Notes: a model not told the origin generated them from the letters alone. A DNA stretch of 64,000 nucleotides from Lycocorax pyrrhopterus obiensis (GCA_014706295.1 JACSVZ010000008.1:18951659-19015658), one strand, 5' to 3'; shown: positions 45,135 through 59,400, numbered from the stretch's first letter. Numbers and translations: made by a program.

Positions 45135-46060
45135 TCTTCTCAGGCCTTGAGGCTGATGCAAGAAGCGATAGATGACATATCTTGAGTTCAGTAAGGCTTA
45201 TGACATTGTCCCTGGTGACATTTTCACAAACAGTGAGGAAAACACAGTCTAAACGAAGCTTCTCAAGACTTGATGCCAAAATGATAAAAAAAAGTAGAGA
45301 TCAGTTTTAAATTGCTTAGACTCACCCTAGGAAGATATATGGAACTGGATTACTCAAGGGTCTGTTCTGGCTCTGGCACTACTCTTTTTTTCTGTTAATG
45401 ATTTTGGCAATAGAATGGGGATTACCTTTTAAAGCCTAAGTATGATACCAAAGTAGTGAGATGGAACAGAGGGAATAAAGGTTGGATATTGTAATTAAGT
45501 TAAAAAACCCCAAAACACCAAACACCAAAACTTGACCAATTTAAACAATTATTAGAAAGAAAATTTGTGGCTTGCCTGGTTGCAAGTCTGTATTGACAAA
45601 GGTCAAATACTACAATTAGGCAGAAATAGCCAACTGAACAAAAAAATCTAGAGATGGTGAATGACCAAGAACACAAAAGGTCTGCAGCGAACATTCTGGG
45701 GACTGCAGTGGATAAAAACCTGAAAGTCAGCCAACACTCCCACCCTGCTGTGAGAGAAGCCAACTTGAAACAAAAAGAAGTTCTCTGTGACAGACTTCGC
45801 AAGAAAGTCTTCCAGTCTGTTCAGTAGAGGCAAGGTCTTAACTGGAACAGGGGTTGCAGTTTCAGGCACTGAGCTGAGAATACAGATAATTTTGGGAGAC
45901 CTCTCTAAAAACAGTGGTAATAATCAGAAGATTAAAAAATACACGTGAGGAAGAGTGCAATTAATCTTGCCTTAGGGCAGTGGGATGGGCTAGGTGACCA
46001 ATTAGATAAAGAATTCTTCTCCTGTTATTTCTACAAACTTATGATTCCATGTGTGCTAAG
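45135..46060 (+). pseudogene. Decayed CR1 LINE with reverse-transcriptase relic and 3' end
   Basis: The copy runs from the reverse-transcriptase domain to the LINE 3' end. GAGTTCAGTAAGGCTTATGA (45185-45204) encodes the F-S-K-A-Y-D block that corresponds to F-S-K-A-F-D in CR1. TCAAGGGTCTGTTCTGGC, then AATGATTTTGGCAATAGA, relate to the Q-G-S-V-L-G-P and F-I-N-D-L blocks. Further on, TACTACAATTAGGCAGAAAT, CTGGGGACTGCAGTGGATAA, ACTGGAACAGGGGTTGCAG and a final ACTTATGATTCC follow the CR1 order. Stops and frameshifts break the frame throughout, so it is a dead relic. An internal A+C-rich run near 45500-45530 may be an expansion or insertion. Confidence 0.8.
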
Positions 46061-47068
46061 CACAGCACCTACACCAGAGCTGCACAGGCACACGAATCCA
46101 GCATCTCCCATTAGGCACTATGAGAGCATTTCAAAGTGGAATACTGTCTTTTAGCAAGGATGTTATGGCTAAGATACTTCAGTTTTCAAGTTGACAAATA
46201 TACTTAGAAATTTCTAAAGGAAGCAGACCATTTTTCTCCAGCTGGAAACTTTCTTTCTGTTTAAGTCACAAATTCGACACAGAAAAGTATTTTTGAGGCA
46301 AACTTTCAACTACTCCCTCGTATTGGGTAAGCATACTGGAAATGTGGATTGTTGACTCTATAGTCTTCACGGTTTAGATAGAAAGTAGAGGAAGGAAAAG
46401 ATGATAACTTTCACACTGGAGAGGGTACATATTTGTGAAAAGTCTTTACTTGTTTAACATTAGAGTCAGAAGTCCAGAGCTTGAGAACAGCCCAGGAAGG
46501 AACTGGGTAACACAGCAGGGAGAAACAGGATGCAAGGCTTTGACTTCAGCATCCTCTTTCCTCTCCTGAGCACGAGGTTGGGAGCAGGACTCAGCCCCCA
46601 AGATTTCCCTGAGGGTCAATGCAGTTAAATGTATAGCTGCTTTAGGCCTCTAAAGTAAAAACATTGAGCTAGCAAATAAAATCCCACCTACTGTGATTTC
46701 TGGCATCTGTGTGATCCTTCGCTACTGTACTGTTGCTCTCTGGTCAAACAGGCTCAGCTCAGTGGCTTGGTTGGCACTTGGCAGTGAATCACCACAAAAC
46801 TTTGCTGTTTTAGCTATCTTTTTATCTAGTCCAATCCACAAAGAGCATCAGCATTTGGAGACTGATATTCAAATGGCAGAGTTGTATCGCCCTCTCCACC
46901 TCAGTGTTAATGGTGACCACACCTCTCCCTGCCCCTTGCATTCTCCTTCTTGCACTGGAGTCTGTCCTGACAATTTATGTCACCCTTCCCAGATGGAACT
47001 CAGCCCTGGGTGCACTGCAAGGACCCCTGTAGCTGACAAGAAAATTTCCAAATGGTCTTAGTTTTAAT

Positions 47069-47082
47069 GGGGGGGGGGGGGG
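47069..47082. repeat. Poly(G) tract, 14 bases
   Basis: An uninterrupted run of 14 G on the plus strand, followed by AGG. Such runs are often length-variable and prone to sequencing error. Confidence 0.9.
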
Positions 47083-48184
47083 AGGTGCGGTTGGAGAGGG
47101 AAATACAAACAACCCAACAACAAAAAACAAGCAAGGAGCTTTGGTCTCATTCTGCCCTTCTTTCCTTCATCCTCCATGCACCAGCACTCCAAATTCCTCC
47201 GTCTCCATGGTCAGGGATGGCAGCTAACAGCAGTCCTGTCTAACAGGTCAGGAACATGGCAGAGGTACCACAGCACAGAGGCATGTACACCAGCTCCCCA
47301 ACCCGAAAGAGAAAGGTAGCAACCATGAAAACTCTCCAAACCCTGGAGGCTTAGCGCTACCGCAGCTTTTCTAGAAAGCCAACAACTCCTGTAGGTAGTG
47401 TTGTAGTGAAAACTCAAAAGATAAAAAAAATCTCAGCAGCATTTACATTCTTCATGTAAGATGTGTCAATTTTAATTGGCAGCAAGTACGCAACAGCCAA
47501 ATCAGTAAATATATTCAAGGTGTATAACTCACAGTGAAACTCTTTGTGATGCAGGAGTATGGGGGTGCAAGTGTGGCTGAGGACTTAAGCCTGAGGTCTT
47601 CTATACACAGGAAAGAGACAGCTAAGGTACCTGCAGAGTTGCTTTCACCCAGCCTCCCAAGGAGGAAATAAACCTAAACCTTTCTATTTAACTTTTTGTA
47701 AAGTCTATTTCTTTCTGTGCCATCTTTTCAAGACACACATACACACTCTTCCTTTTGCAGCACGACTGACCCCGCCATACCTTTTGACAGAGCTCTAAGG
47801 TGATAGTGAAGCTGAGTTACATCTGGGGTGGGTGAAGCTACAGGCATTTGCTGCCTGAACACTACGCAAGGTGTTACTCTAATTACTGGTGGAGCCCACA
47901 GGGGGGTGAACAGCAGCTCCCAACCTGGTGCAAAACAGCAGCACCTTGATTTGGAGATTAAATTAGTGACGGAGTGCAGAGCAGAAGGGAAATGGGCTGG
48001 TGGGGGAGGGAGGACAACATGCTGGTGGGAAAGGAGCCCTTCCTTTTCCCATCTGATCCTAGCACCTTGGCCTTGGCTCTGCAGCCCTGCCAGCCCTAGA
48101 AAGTTCCTCTTTATCCCCTCCAGGCTAGAAAAGGCTTTTAGTTACATGCGGCACTGATTTTTCTAAAAATGTCTCAAGCAAAGG

Positions 48185-48262
48185 CAAAAACAAACAAACA
48201 AAACAACCCCTAAAAAAACCCAAAACACAGCAAACCAACCCAAAACACCCCAACCCCAGACA
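48185..48262. repeat. A/C-rich low-complexity tract
   Basis: The plus strand is almost purely A and C with words CAAACAAACA, AAAACCC and CCAACCC. A similar tract occurs at 51690-51750. These are common as degenerate microsatellites in birds. Confidence 0.75.
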
Positions 48263-51200
48263 AACTTATGAGGTTCGTAAGCAGTTCAAATCCTGGGTTA
48301 CTCCTTCACTAATGGGGCTTGTCTGGTGTTACTGAGATCAGAGCCTGGCCACTGGTTACAGGGAACACAATGGAATTTGAAGCCTAATTAACAAAAGAAC
48401 TCCCTCCACCTGTCTTTAAGCAGCCCACATGTTTCCAATTGGGCTTATAGCCACAAATGGATAAAATTGTGCTAAACAACTCTGAGCACATGACAGAAAA
48501 ATAGCCTCCTGAGTTATGAGCCAAATCCAGCTGCTCAAGGGACCACAAGAATCAAAACAAGACCATGTTCAGGGATGTGGATGAGGGGGAAAGGGAAGGA
48601 TAACTTTGCTGGGAGAAAACCTTAATATCCAGCAGCCCGGTTAGTGGGAAATGGCAGTTGTTACCAGGCTTGTAGTAAGATATTGGTGACTACCTCAGCG
48701 TGAAGGAGTCAGGGGAACAGGCTTCTCCACCGCCCCTTATCTCTAACATCTGCAATTAGGACTCTCATACAACATATAACATGAAACCTATGCACTCCAA
48801 AGCAACACAGCTGTCTCGTCCCTGCACATAGGTAGGCATTTCAAAGGAAAACATACAGGAAACGTCCAGTAAGTAACAACAGAGCCAAGTCAGGAACATT
48901 TTGCTCCTCAAAAGAAGAAGGTGTCTCTCACCCTGGAGAAAGATAAAAATCCGCCAACCATCTGCTTTTATCCATGGGCTATGCTATGCACAATAGCACT
49001 GTATATTGACTGCGCAAGCCCAGCCCTTTAGAGAGCTTTGGTGACAGATTGTAACAGGCCTGCTGACACCTCCTGTGACCCTGAATCAAAGGGTTCACAG
49101 GCATCACTGCTGGGCTGGAGTTACTCCACTTCTGTAGTTGAAATGTAAATGTAAGTAGCTAATTACAATCTCTTTTCATCCTACAACAAAACCTTTTATG
49201 CTTTCTCTGATAGTTACTAGCAAGCTGCTGCTGTTAATTATTTAGCAATGGTAACATCCTCCAAAACTCATAAAAATGCAAGGAGAATTCATATAAAATT
49301 TTGGGTCCTGTTGTGTAAAAAGTGCTATCCAGATGGATTCTTTGCACCCAGGCCTTAGGTGCCCCCAGGGACCTACTGTCTCCTGGAGATAGGAGAATCA
49401 GTGATGCTCAAGAGAAATACTGATGCCTAGTGACACTCCCCCAGCTCAGGGCACACAGACTGAATCAGGCTTGCTTTCAATGAAATGCCCTAGGTTGAGC
49501 CTTCTGGAGTTTTCTAAGAAGTCACTGATGAACCAGAAATGTATTAACTAGCCCTGGCTCTCTGCTTTCTACCAGCAACACAGACGACTGTCAGCCACAA
49601 CCTCAGCCCTCGTGTTTAGGGACTCTCCAAATGCTAGAAGAGCCACTTCCATTTCAGACAGGGCCAGTTCTGGAGGTCACACAGCCTGCACAGACAAGAT
49701 CATGCTGATGCACCGTGTGGGTGCAGAGCAGATTTCAAAGCCCCTGTACAGGATGTGTTCAGTCCCAGAAGAGTCTGGACAGCTTGGTATGAGAAAGAAC
49801 CTTCTCTGCTCCCAACAGCACAGCCTGGGAGAGCAATGCCAATCCTGTGCTGAAGTTGCAGTTACAGAGAAGAAAACTGCACTGTGGCATTGACAACAGT
49901 CCTGGCCTAAGCATTCCATGATCACTTGAATTATCACTGAAACTTTTCTATCTCTAATTTCTCGTAAAAAAAATTAAAGTATGTTTTGCTAGCTTTAAGA
50001 TTGCTGTAAGTCTACTGGATTTAAACCTTGTGATAGATATTTCCTATAAAAGCTATAGCCAAAAATCAACTTAAAAAGATGCAGCTTCTGATACCAAGTC
50101 ACATGTCTCTGGAAAGATGGAATTAGATTACTGTGGAGATGCACACCCCACCCTGCCTCAAGCCCTGTGAATGCACGGGTCGGGAGGCAGCCAACCCACT
50201 GAACAAACACAGCCCAAAGCCGAGGACAGGGGAGGCGAGGGATGGAGAGGGGTGGGTTATGCCTGGTCAAGTCCTTGAAAGGAACACTAGCTACATCATC
50301 TGCCAGTTCTGCCAGGGGCAAGTTTGGGCTGCAGCCAAGCTTCTCAATACCCTCAGTGCACTGTGCCACGGAATCTGAAGCATGCTGTGCTGGTAATCAA
50401 GCGTCACGGGCACTGCCAGCTGTTCAGGCTGTTCAGCTCCTGCCCTCACCTCAAGCTGGTGACAGGAATGCCAAGACTGCACTTACCAAGCCTACTTCTA
50501 AAAGGGATTATCAGCTCCAGCTTTCTCCCCACAAAGGCTCTGTGTGCCAGCAGGCCAGTCCAAGGAGAGAGCGGCTGCTGAGCCTCGCTTCCTGCTGTAA
50601 AAGGGAAATGTGCTGCATAGTGAAAAGCAGGGATGTTAGTGATGCCTCTGTCTTTAAAGTGCCAAATGCACTGCCTGGAGCTGGTCATTGTGCTGATTAT
50701 TAGTGCCTGATTGGAAATTCAGAGGGAGAGGGGAGTTGTCCTCTTCCATAGGGTGAAAAGGAACCACCAGGCAGGAAAAACAGGACTGGTCTACTGAAGT
50801 TTTCCTGGGAGAAGAAAGGTTTCTCCCTTGAAAACATCAGTAGCTGTCCTTATATAGATCAAAGCGAGTCATAAGGCTGTGTCTTCAAATCTCTCCTTCC
50901 TCCTTGCTGCTGCTGACCATTGTTCAGCCAAATGTACAGCCGATCATGCCTGTCCTGCCCATGGCCATGGCTCCATGTGACTTAGTCATAGATGCAGATG
51001 GGAACACAGCTCTCTGCTAGCAGAAGGAAGCTGGTTTGAAAAGAAAAGTTTCCTGAGAAGAAAGGAGTGATGAGAGATCTCTGAGAAGACCAAGACAAAG
51101 TCTACAATGTAGCAAAAGGGGTTTGGATGAAAGAGGACTTGGAATAATATGCTTGAGAAAAGAGTAAGTTGTAAAAAGATAAAGGAAAGAACAGGCATAA

Positions 51201-53160
51201 AGAGAAGGACAGAACAAGTAGGGAGGGCAGAGAAAGGACATGGGGAGTGTGGAAGGAGGAATTCAGTATGGGGGGATATATTGGCATCAGCCTGGAAGGC
51301 AGGAAGTGCTTGCGGAGGTGTTGAGGAGCACACATGGACTGCAGCAGCCCTACTGGTAATATGACAACCACGCCCTGACGTCCAAATGCAGAAGCCTCTC
51401 AAAAACCGCCCAAACACAGACACACACTCATGCCTGGGGCAAGATATTTACCAGTGGAAATACACCTGTGGTTGAGTCACAAATAAAGGAGGATCCTTTG
51501 CTAGATTACTTTTATTATCATAATTAATATCTGTTCTTAAGTGAGATGAGTTATTGTAAAATTTCTAAGGGTCTCCTGGCCAAGCATATAGCACCTACTC
51601 TGTAGGCACAGAATGGGCTTTTTCAGAATTTATCATTTTATTCACTTACTCGTTTCTGGACTGGAGTCCACTTAAGAAAAACCTGCCACCACACACAAAA
51701 AAAAACCCCAAACCAAAAAAACCCAAGCAAACAAGACCCAAAAGAAACCCCAGTCAGCTTGTTTTGTTTTATACGGTAACAGACTATCAGGATGATTTTC
51801 CTTTACATCAAGAAGAACATATGCATTTCAAACCTCCATGCTTTTAGCATTAATTGAAATCTTCTATGCAGCCTGCAGTGTGCATGGGGGGCGGTCATCA
51901 GCAAAATAGTTTCTCAAGCCTGTTTTAAAAGTTGCAGAGATGGAAACACTAGCCCAAAGTACTCAATCTAAACAGACCTGACTTTTGCTTCACACACAAA
52001 TCATATTAAAGCACAAGTTCACGTCTGGCTAAAATGAGAAACAAACAAAACTTGGAAATGGAGAAGGGGATGGCTTTGAAAAATCTTAGACTGGGATTTT
52101 CAAAGTTACAGTGTACCATGGTCCAGATGCACCATCCCATTAATTTTAATAACTACCTAAATTCCCTAGCAAGCTGGGAATAACTTCAAAGTTAAATTCA
52201 TCTTACATTTGGATATTTCCTTTAGTTGACCTGGGTTTGTTCTTTCACAGTGAAAGGAGAGGTGAAAAGAGTGTTCTGTGCTTTCTGCTCAGACAGAGCT
52301 CTGCAGGCTTCACTGCCTAAGCTTGCAGTGGCCGTCATCACTGCTGCCTTCTCTCTCACACCCTCATCTCAAGCCCGCTTGAATGCTATTTGTTTGCCTG
52401 GCTGCTGACAGAGATTGTACAGATCACTTGGGAGAGGACAGTAAATCATAACTATATGACAAGCTGCTTCTGACAACAGGTCCCTCTTGTCCTGTTTCTG
52501 GAATTTTTTGGACTTTGTTTTATGTGTTTTTGTGGTCTGAAGTATTCAATAAATCTCTTTGAACCTTTCAGAGCCTCCCTTTGTATCTCACTCACACAGT
52601 TCTGCAATTACCTATTGGACTGGGAAGGTCCAGAGCTGACAACCCACTTTTAGCCTGGCTACAGTGACTGTATCATCTCACTAGCCAGCTCCTCATTAAT
52701 TTTCCATATTAAATTTTTATGAACAAAAAAAAATATTTGAGCAGCTATAGAAAATGCTTAAAGAGCAGACGCATAGAATGTTGAGCTCAACACCTTTCCA
52801 TCTGCAAAAACATCCTTATAATTCCCATTATTTTAAAAAAGTTCTTCCTCAAAGAAATATAAACACATTAAAACATGAGAGCTCTTTGAGGGAACCTTGC
52901 AGAAGTCAGGGACTGAGGCTTTCACAATTTTCACTGTAATTCAGTCTCGTTCTGCCCCAATTTTCTTCTTCCTGACACAGAAATAATAGCAGGGCACATT
53001 TTCCTTGGTAAAAAAATCATCTTTTTGGCAGTTCTGTTTTTCCATGAAAGACAAAAAAAAAGATACTTTGTCTGAAAAGTGAAAGTGGGAGGTTGCAAAC
53101 TGAAGGGGTGGTTGCTTTAAGGAGTTCTCTAGGTAAAATTAGAAATTAAGAAAGTACTGT

Positions 53161-53408
53161 GAGCAGATGGTGAGCAATTGTGTTGAGCATCACTTGTCTT
53201 TCTTGGGGTTTATTCCTCAACCTGTAATCTCCCTGTTCATTGCAATTATTGTTATTAAATTTTAATCTATTTCAATTATTAAACTGCTCTTATCTCAACC
53301 CACAGGTTTCCTTTTTTCTAATTCTTCTCCCCATCCCATTGGGGGATGGAGGGGAGAGTCAGAGAGCAGCTCTGTGCTGTTTAGTTGCCAGCTGGGGTTA
53401 AACCACAA
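53161..53408 (+). mobile_element. 5'-truncated endogenous retrovirus LTR
   Basis: The piece reads GTGAGCAATTGTGTTGAGCA, TCACTTGTCTTTCTTGGGGT, then TTCAATTATTAAACTGCTCT, TATCTCAACCCACAGGTTTC, a CCCCATCCCATTGGGGGATG segment and finally AGTTGCCAGCTGGGGTTAAA before CCACAA. I recognise this as the 3' part of a common avian ERV LTR that ends 'ttagttgctggctggggttaaaccacgac'. ATTAAA near 53279 would be the LTR polyadenylation signal. No internal retroviral sequence is adjacent on either side, so it is a truncated LTR with no coding content. Confidence 0.85.
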
Positions 53409-56400
53409 TGCTACCCTAAAAACAAAATTGAAAGCTACCCTCAGTTCCACCTAAGGAACAGTTGAAAAATATTGTTATCAATACTTATATATACATTTCA
53501 GAACCATGATTGTAAGTTAATTGCATTACAATATTTACTCTTTAACAATCTTTGAAACAGATGAAACATATGGTTTACATATGATTCACATCCTTGAAAG
53601 ACATATGTAATGTCAGTCATTTGAAAAAGTCTTATCCGATTCCATAACATTGAGCAGTACATTAGTAATATATGTTTTATAATCTTTTCTTCTGTATTAA
53701 TCACATAAGAAAACACACAAACATAGTCTGAAGAAAGGGAATAAAAATCTCATGAGCTTAAAAATCCAAGGTAACCATAAAGCAGTGACTCTGAAGAGTG
53801 AAAAAGGACTTCTAGGTCTAAAGAAACAAAACTGACAAGTTGTAAAGTGCTTTCAGTTGAAAATGTAAAAAACCTTGGAACCTAGGAAAAGCATTTTGTT
53901 TCTGAATAAATACAGTTAGACACCAATTCACAGTGGCTTCTGTCTTTCCTTATAAAGGGTTTACTTTTTAAATAATTCTAAAATAAAGTAATATCCCAAT
54001 TTAAATATTTAAAGCTCCATGAAAATGGTACTGCCCATTTCAGGTAAGATTAATGCACACCTGGGCTTCCCTGGAAATCAGCTGTTTTTCCAGCCAGATA
54101 CTTTATTAAATACTGTCCAGGCTGTGCAGACATCTAATATACCAGCAGGACCAACACTTCCATGGAAGAGCAATAACTCCTACAGGGCTACCCATACAGC
54201 CAGAAGTCCTCCACAAGTGTGTGTATCAACTCAATAGCAATTCCACTGCACATACATGGAACTCTTGAGCTAAAGTGAAGAGCTTAAATCCCTGAATTCT
54301 GTTTAAATCAATAAACACTATATCTATATTCATAGTTCTGTGATGCTTTTCAAAAAATCACGTGTGAAACAAACATTAACCCGCCCCCCCCCCCAAAAAA
54401 AACCCCACAGTTCTATGGCCCAGCAAGTGTTGCAGTATTTTCTAAAACAATGCTTTCTTTCTACCCATGCAATAAATAATTCAAAGTTGTCATCCCTGCA
54501 TCTAAAGTCTGCTTATCTCAGAAGTTTTAAGCTCATCCAAAATCGCTATGTAAAATGAATTAAAGAAGTTGCCACTTTAGCTGAGGGTTGTGAAGTTATA
54601 GATAAAATGGCACTGGCTTCTGTGGGTTGACTTTTCTGAGCTTGCTGCATTATAAGAGCATCACATTTAGTCCAGCAGTGGCACTGGAGAAGCCTGAGTT
54701 CTCTGAGAAGTAAACTTCCACAGAGTTTTTTGTGAGCTGGGTTGAACTCATGGTTAATTATCACTTGGGCAGATGCCATCCACATTTTGGCCATTAAAAC
54801 AGCTCAAGTAACAGCACAGGCTTCTGAAGGGTGAGAGGGACACCACCAGGTTGAAACTAATCGCCTTTAGGATCTAGCTGAAAGCTTGCTATGAAGTTTC
54901 CAAAATGTGGGGTCTGCACTCTGCACTGGCACCCTTCTGGAGAGACCCATCTGCCCTGCTGAAATTATATTCTTCCCTTAAAGCGATGCTGAGCCTCAGC
55001 CCTGCCTGCGAGTGCTCCAGTGCCTGCTGGGATAGAGAGGTTTAGGTGCTGCTCTGCCCTAGCAATCCCTCTTCACACCATGTATTCTAGATGTTACACT
55101 GAAATGAAACAGCTGTGAAAGCTCCCTATTCACAGGACAGTGGTGTGAAGTCTCTGCTGCTAATTACTGTGTCTTAAATGGAACCACGTTGGCTGAAAAT
55201 CCCCTGAACTTGAGAGCCAGGAAGCCACAGCTTTCTTTGCCAGAGGAGTCATACAGAGGAAGAAACGTGCCCGAACAGAACAGCTCAGACACTCTCCAGG
55301 GGTGGCCTGGAGCTGCATCATCTGAGCAAAAGGGAAGCATGGCTGGCATAAATCTTTGAGACCATAAGCACCTCCTCTGGTTTTAAAAGCTCTATCTTCT
55401 AAAAAATAGGCCTACAGGTGCTCAAATCTTAGCCAGGGTGTGCTGCAAGTCCACAGTGGGCGTGGTGAGGGCAGTAACAGGATCACTCCACAGTCTCACA
55501 GTTCTCCCCACTCTGGCTGGAAAAAAAGGAAGAGCAGGTCTTTCCATGGCCATCATCCTAAGTACTGATGGCAGCTGCACTCATTTGTCCCAGTGTCTGA
55601 TTCCCAGCACCAGCCTCTCCCTGTTATCCCGGATCTATCCTAGTCTTAGCTCTTTGTTCCGTACCATATCCACAGCTGTAAAACAGGGGAATTCAGGTCC
55701 TACATTTCTCAGGCTCCAGGACCCACCAACCCAGGGATCCAGGGATACTTCAGCATTTTATGAACTGCCTTCTCTTTTGACAGACATGTCTCCAGACAGG
55801 ACAGTTTTGACTAGAGCAAAGATACTCCACACATGTTTTTGATTAGGATCCACCCCATCCCAGTGTATTCCCTGCACTGCTTTATGCAGTGTTACACGAG
55901 GTCAGCTTCTAGATCTACGTGTAACATGACAGATTGTCAGTGACAAGGCACAAAGCCCCAGGCCAACACAGAAAGGGAGGCCCACACTGCTCAGATCGGG
56001 TGTCCGCACACAGCTGCTCGCTTGTCACCTAGGTGACATGTGAATAACATGTCAGGTTTCTGCCTGTTGCAGAGTTTTGACTTTACCTTGATATATTGTT
56101 TTTTCTTTGCTAACAAGGATGGCCACAAGGCATTTCCAAGTGATGTGTCCATGCCACCGTTGCACTGATGCTCAAAACCAGCTGGGTGTACGGAGAAGCA
56201 CGTGAGACCTGAAGGTGCTGTGGGATGTGGCAACCACCAACAAAAAAATTTGCTGGTACATACAAGCCACAATGGCTGAGCTGCTAAGGGTCAGTGCCAG
56301 TGCTGATGGCTATGCTGAGAGGCTGTGGGATTTCTTGTTTCCTGCAGATACATGCAGGTTAAGGCTCAAACACTCTCTGTGGGAAAAGGAAGTGGCCACA

Positions 56401-59400
56401 GAGTTCTCATCCTGCAGATAACGCTGGGATCCCTCTCCCACTGGAACCACGGGCAGCTCAGTGTCAGCCTCTGGAGATGTTGGGGTGCAACCTTTTCTGC
56501 CACACATTGACTACCCTCCTGTCTGCCTTGGCAGCAGTGTGTGAGCTTGCTTTTCCTTACGGGTCTATCAAGAGAGGCTGAACCACAAACAAGCTTCAAA
56601 CTTTGCCTAAGCTTTCTTGGGCTGAGTTCATCTTCAGGAAGGGGCATTGTGGAAGTGCTCCCTAACTGCAGACATATTCACATTAGCCATGAGTGATCCA
56701 GGACAACCTTGGTACCACCTTAAGCTCACCAGGTATATTTGCCTTAGGAAAGTGTATTACATGACCTCTGACATACATGTGCTTGCCTCCTCAATTTCTA
56801 TCCCACAGGTGGGAAATCTGAGACACCAAATAATTCTGGGACTTCTTCTAGGTCCTCCAGAGAGCAGAGAAATGTGTCTTTCTTTACAGACTCTCACCCT
56901 GTACATTGCCAGTGCTACCTCCACCAACTGCACACACCAAAGCCAGAAACCACAAATTAGAGATCAGTTTTAAATTGACCTGTAGAATGGAAGTGCTAAA
57001 AATGAACTCATTCCAGAGCAGGAAGGGGACAAGGCCAGTGTGCAGAATGAGTTCAAGAGAGTTATTGGAGGGAGGAATAACACAAGGGACTGAAGCAGGT
57101 GATTTGTCTCCAACTGGGCCACTCTTCAACATGCAGTACCTCTGCAGTGGGGAAGATTTTCCCTTTCTTTTCTGTGCTGTGGTGCTCAGCTGCCCCTGCA
57201 TTTTGCAGGCGCACTCAGCTGAGACTCATCCCAGAGCCCTGTATTCAGAGCACATAAAAGCTCATGCCTCCCCCTGTGCCTGCGTGTCACAACAGTGTCA
57301 GCCCACGCCACTGATCAGAAGTGAACTGCAGCGGGGCTATTGCACAGCCCCCCAGCACGGCTCTGGCCTGCCAGACACTGAAAGGAGCCTTAAAAACATC
57401 ACTGAATGAGGTACTTCTACAGGAAAGCAAAGATTCAGTGCAGGCTTTATAGCCTAGCATTTGCAGTATTTTACCTGCAAAACAGGGTTCTTGAAAGAGT
57501 GCATTTGACTTGCTCAAAACAATTTCTTTAAGCTTCTCCAGGCTGAAAGGCACAAGCAAGACCAGAATCATAATTTGGCCTGTAGCCTTTCCCCCAGGAC
57601 TAGCTGGGCTGCCTGCTGTACGTCTGTAACATAGACTGTAACATCGGGCATTTGGATCTCCTGTAACCCACCACCCGGTAGCTGTTGAAATCACCCTGTT
57701 TCCTTCCATTTACTACTTGCCTTTTTAATTTCTTTTTTTGAGAACTCAGTCATCTAGTCAGATTAGGTGGTTCAGAATTTCTTAGGAGTGAAAAAAAAAA
57801 GCTGCTAAAAACACTAAAATGCTCTTGGCCATGTCCTGTCAGACTAAATCCAAACCTCATCTGTTTTCAACAAGTCTCTGCGAACACATTTGATTGATCT
57901 GAAATCAAACAGACAAGGACATTTGCTGGAGCCAGTTGGTTTTGCTGAGGGTAAATCACACCCAGCTCTAACCCACAGCCATGCTCTGCAGCCAGCACAA
58001 CTATTTCAGTCACACAACCAAATGCCTGCTCTCCTGTTAGGATGTTCAGTGATGGTCTTTGATAAAATCCTGGTTGCACATCAGCTTCCTTCAGGAAAGA
58101 AAAGGCCATGTGCTGAATTGTAAACTGTCTAAGGGCAACTTTAATATGGGACTTGTACTTTTTGAGGGAGGTTTGCCTTTGTTTTTTAAAAAAAAGGGGA
58201 CTGATCTGGTAAACTGGGAAAGAGTATTTTTAAGTTAGTAAATGATTAGAAGAGAAACTAGGTGTCTTCCAGCATATAACATAGCTTTCTGAAACATGCA
58301 ACATGTTAGACATCACCTTACCCACCTGGAATTTACCTGAAAATAGCTGCTATCTTTTGCATAAAATGAGGAGCAGACTCATTTTTCTGAGGGTAGGTGC
58401 AAAGCCTACACACAGATACATAGGTAAGAGGAGAGGGACTGCATGTGTGTTATACACAGAACAGAGGCACACTGGACAGAGCATGGTGCTGGGGGTCAGG
58501 GTGGGAGAAACACTGACAGCACAGATGGGTTTGCAATATGGCAGGTGCATTACAAAGGGTAATGTCCTTGTAAACAGAGCATCCAAGCCAATACCTGCCC
58601 TCCTGTGCACGCTCTGCGAGCAGCTCCTTCCTACCTGGCTCCATCCCCCAAACACACAGACCCAGCAGACCACTTAGATCAAAGCAAACCCATCACAGGG
58701 CAAAGCAAGGGACCCAGGCTGTTAGCAGGGTCTCACCAGCCCCTCACCACTTAAGAACACCAGGATCCTGCCTCCTGCCACCCCCACACAGCTCACAGAA
58801 ACAGCCACTGCACAAACCCAAGCCCCCTGCAAAAGCATGTACCTTGCCAGGATGCTCTCACAAGTCCCCAGGTTGAGCAGAGGGGGCAGGTCCCAGCAGG
58901 AAGGGTTACCCTATCCAAAGCCCTCCACATGGAGAAGAGCAGACTAGAAGGGCACGTGGATGTGCTTGGGGCTGTTGGTCTGGGACAACCCCTCCCTGCA
59001 AAGCCCCCCATGCCGAGGGCAGGGGAAGGGCCCCTTTTCACCATGTGTGTGGGCTGAGCAGGGCATGGAGACCCCCCAGCCACCACCTGCCCGCAGACAC
59101 ACAGCCTGCACAGCTAGTCCTGTACTGGAGGCAATTAAATTCCTCATTATCTGTAATAAGCAGGCACCTGACACCCCTCAACAGAAGCACAGCAACAGAG
59201 GGGCCTCTCCCTGGCAGCAGAAGGCCAGTGGGAGGTCAGTTTTTTGGGTTGTTTTATGAGCTCCGGTATGTCTGAGCTCCCTTCGACTGTGCTGGAGCCT
59301 CACTACAGGCAGCACCTGTGAGCAGGAGCCCGATCCGCACCTCACCACTCAGCTGGGAAGCCCTGCTGATTTTGTCAGGGTGTGGATCAGATCTTCCCTG

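Larger units (their letters stand above)
46061..53160. other. Intergenic stretch, no gene recognised
   Basis: Contains a G14 run (47069-47082) and A/C-rich low-complexity tracts at 48185-48262 and 51690-51750. A plus-strand AATAAA at 52548 has no gene to attach to. Nothing else is recognisable. Confidence 0.6.

Noticed and set aside
52548..52553. Plus-strand AATAAA as the end of a gene
   Set aside because: No exon, ORF or conserved UTR precedes it; the hexamer is common in A+T-rich DNA.
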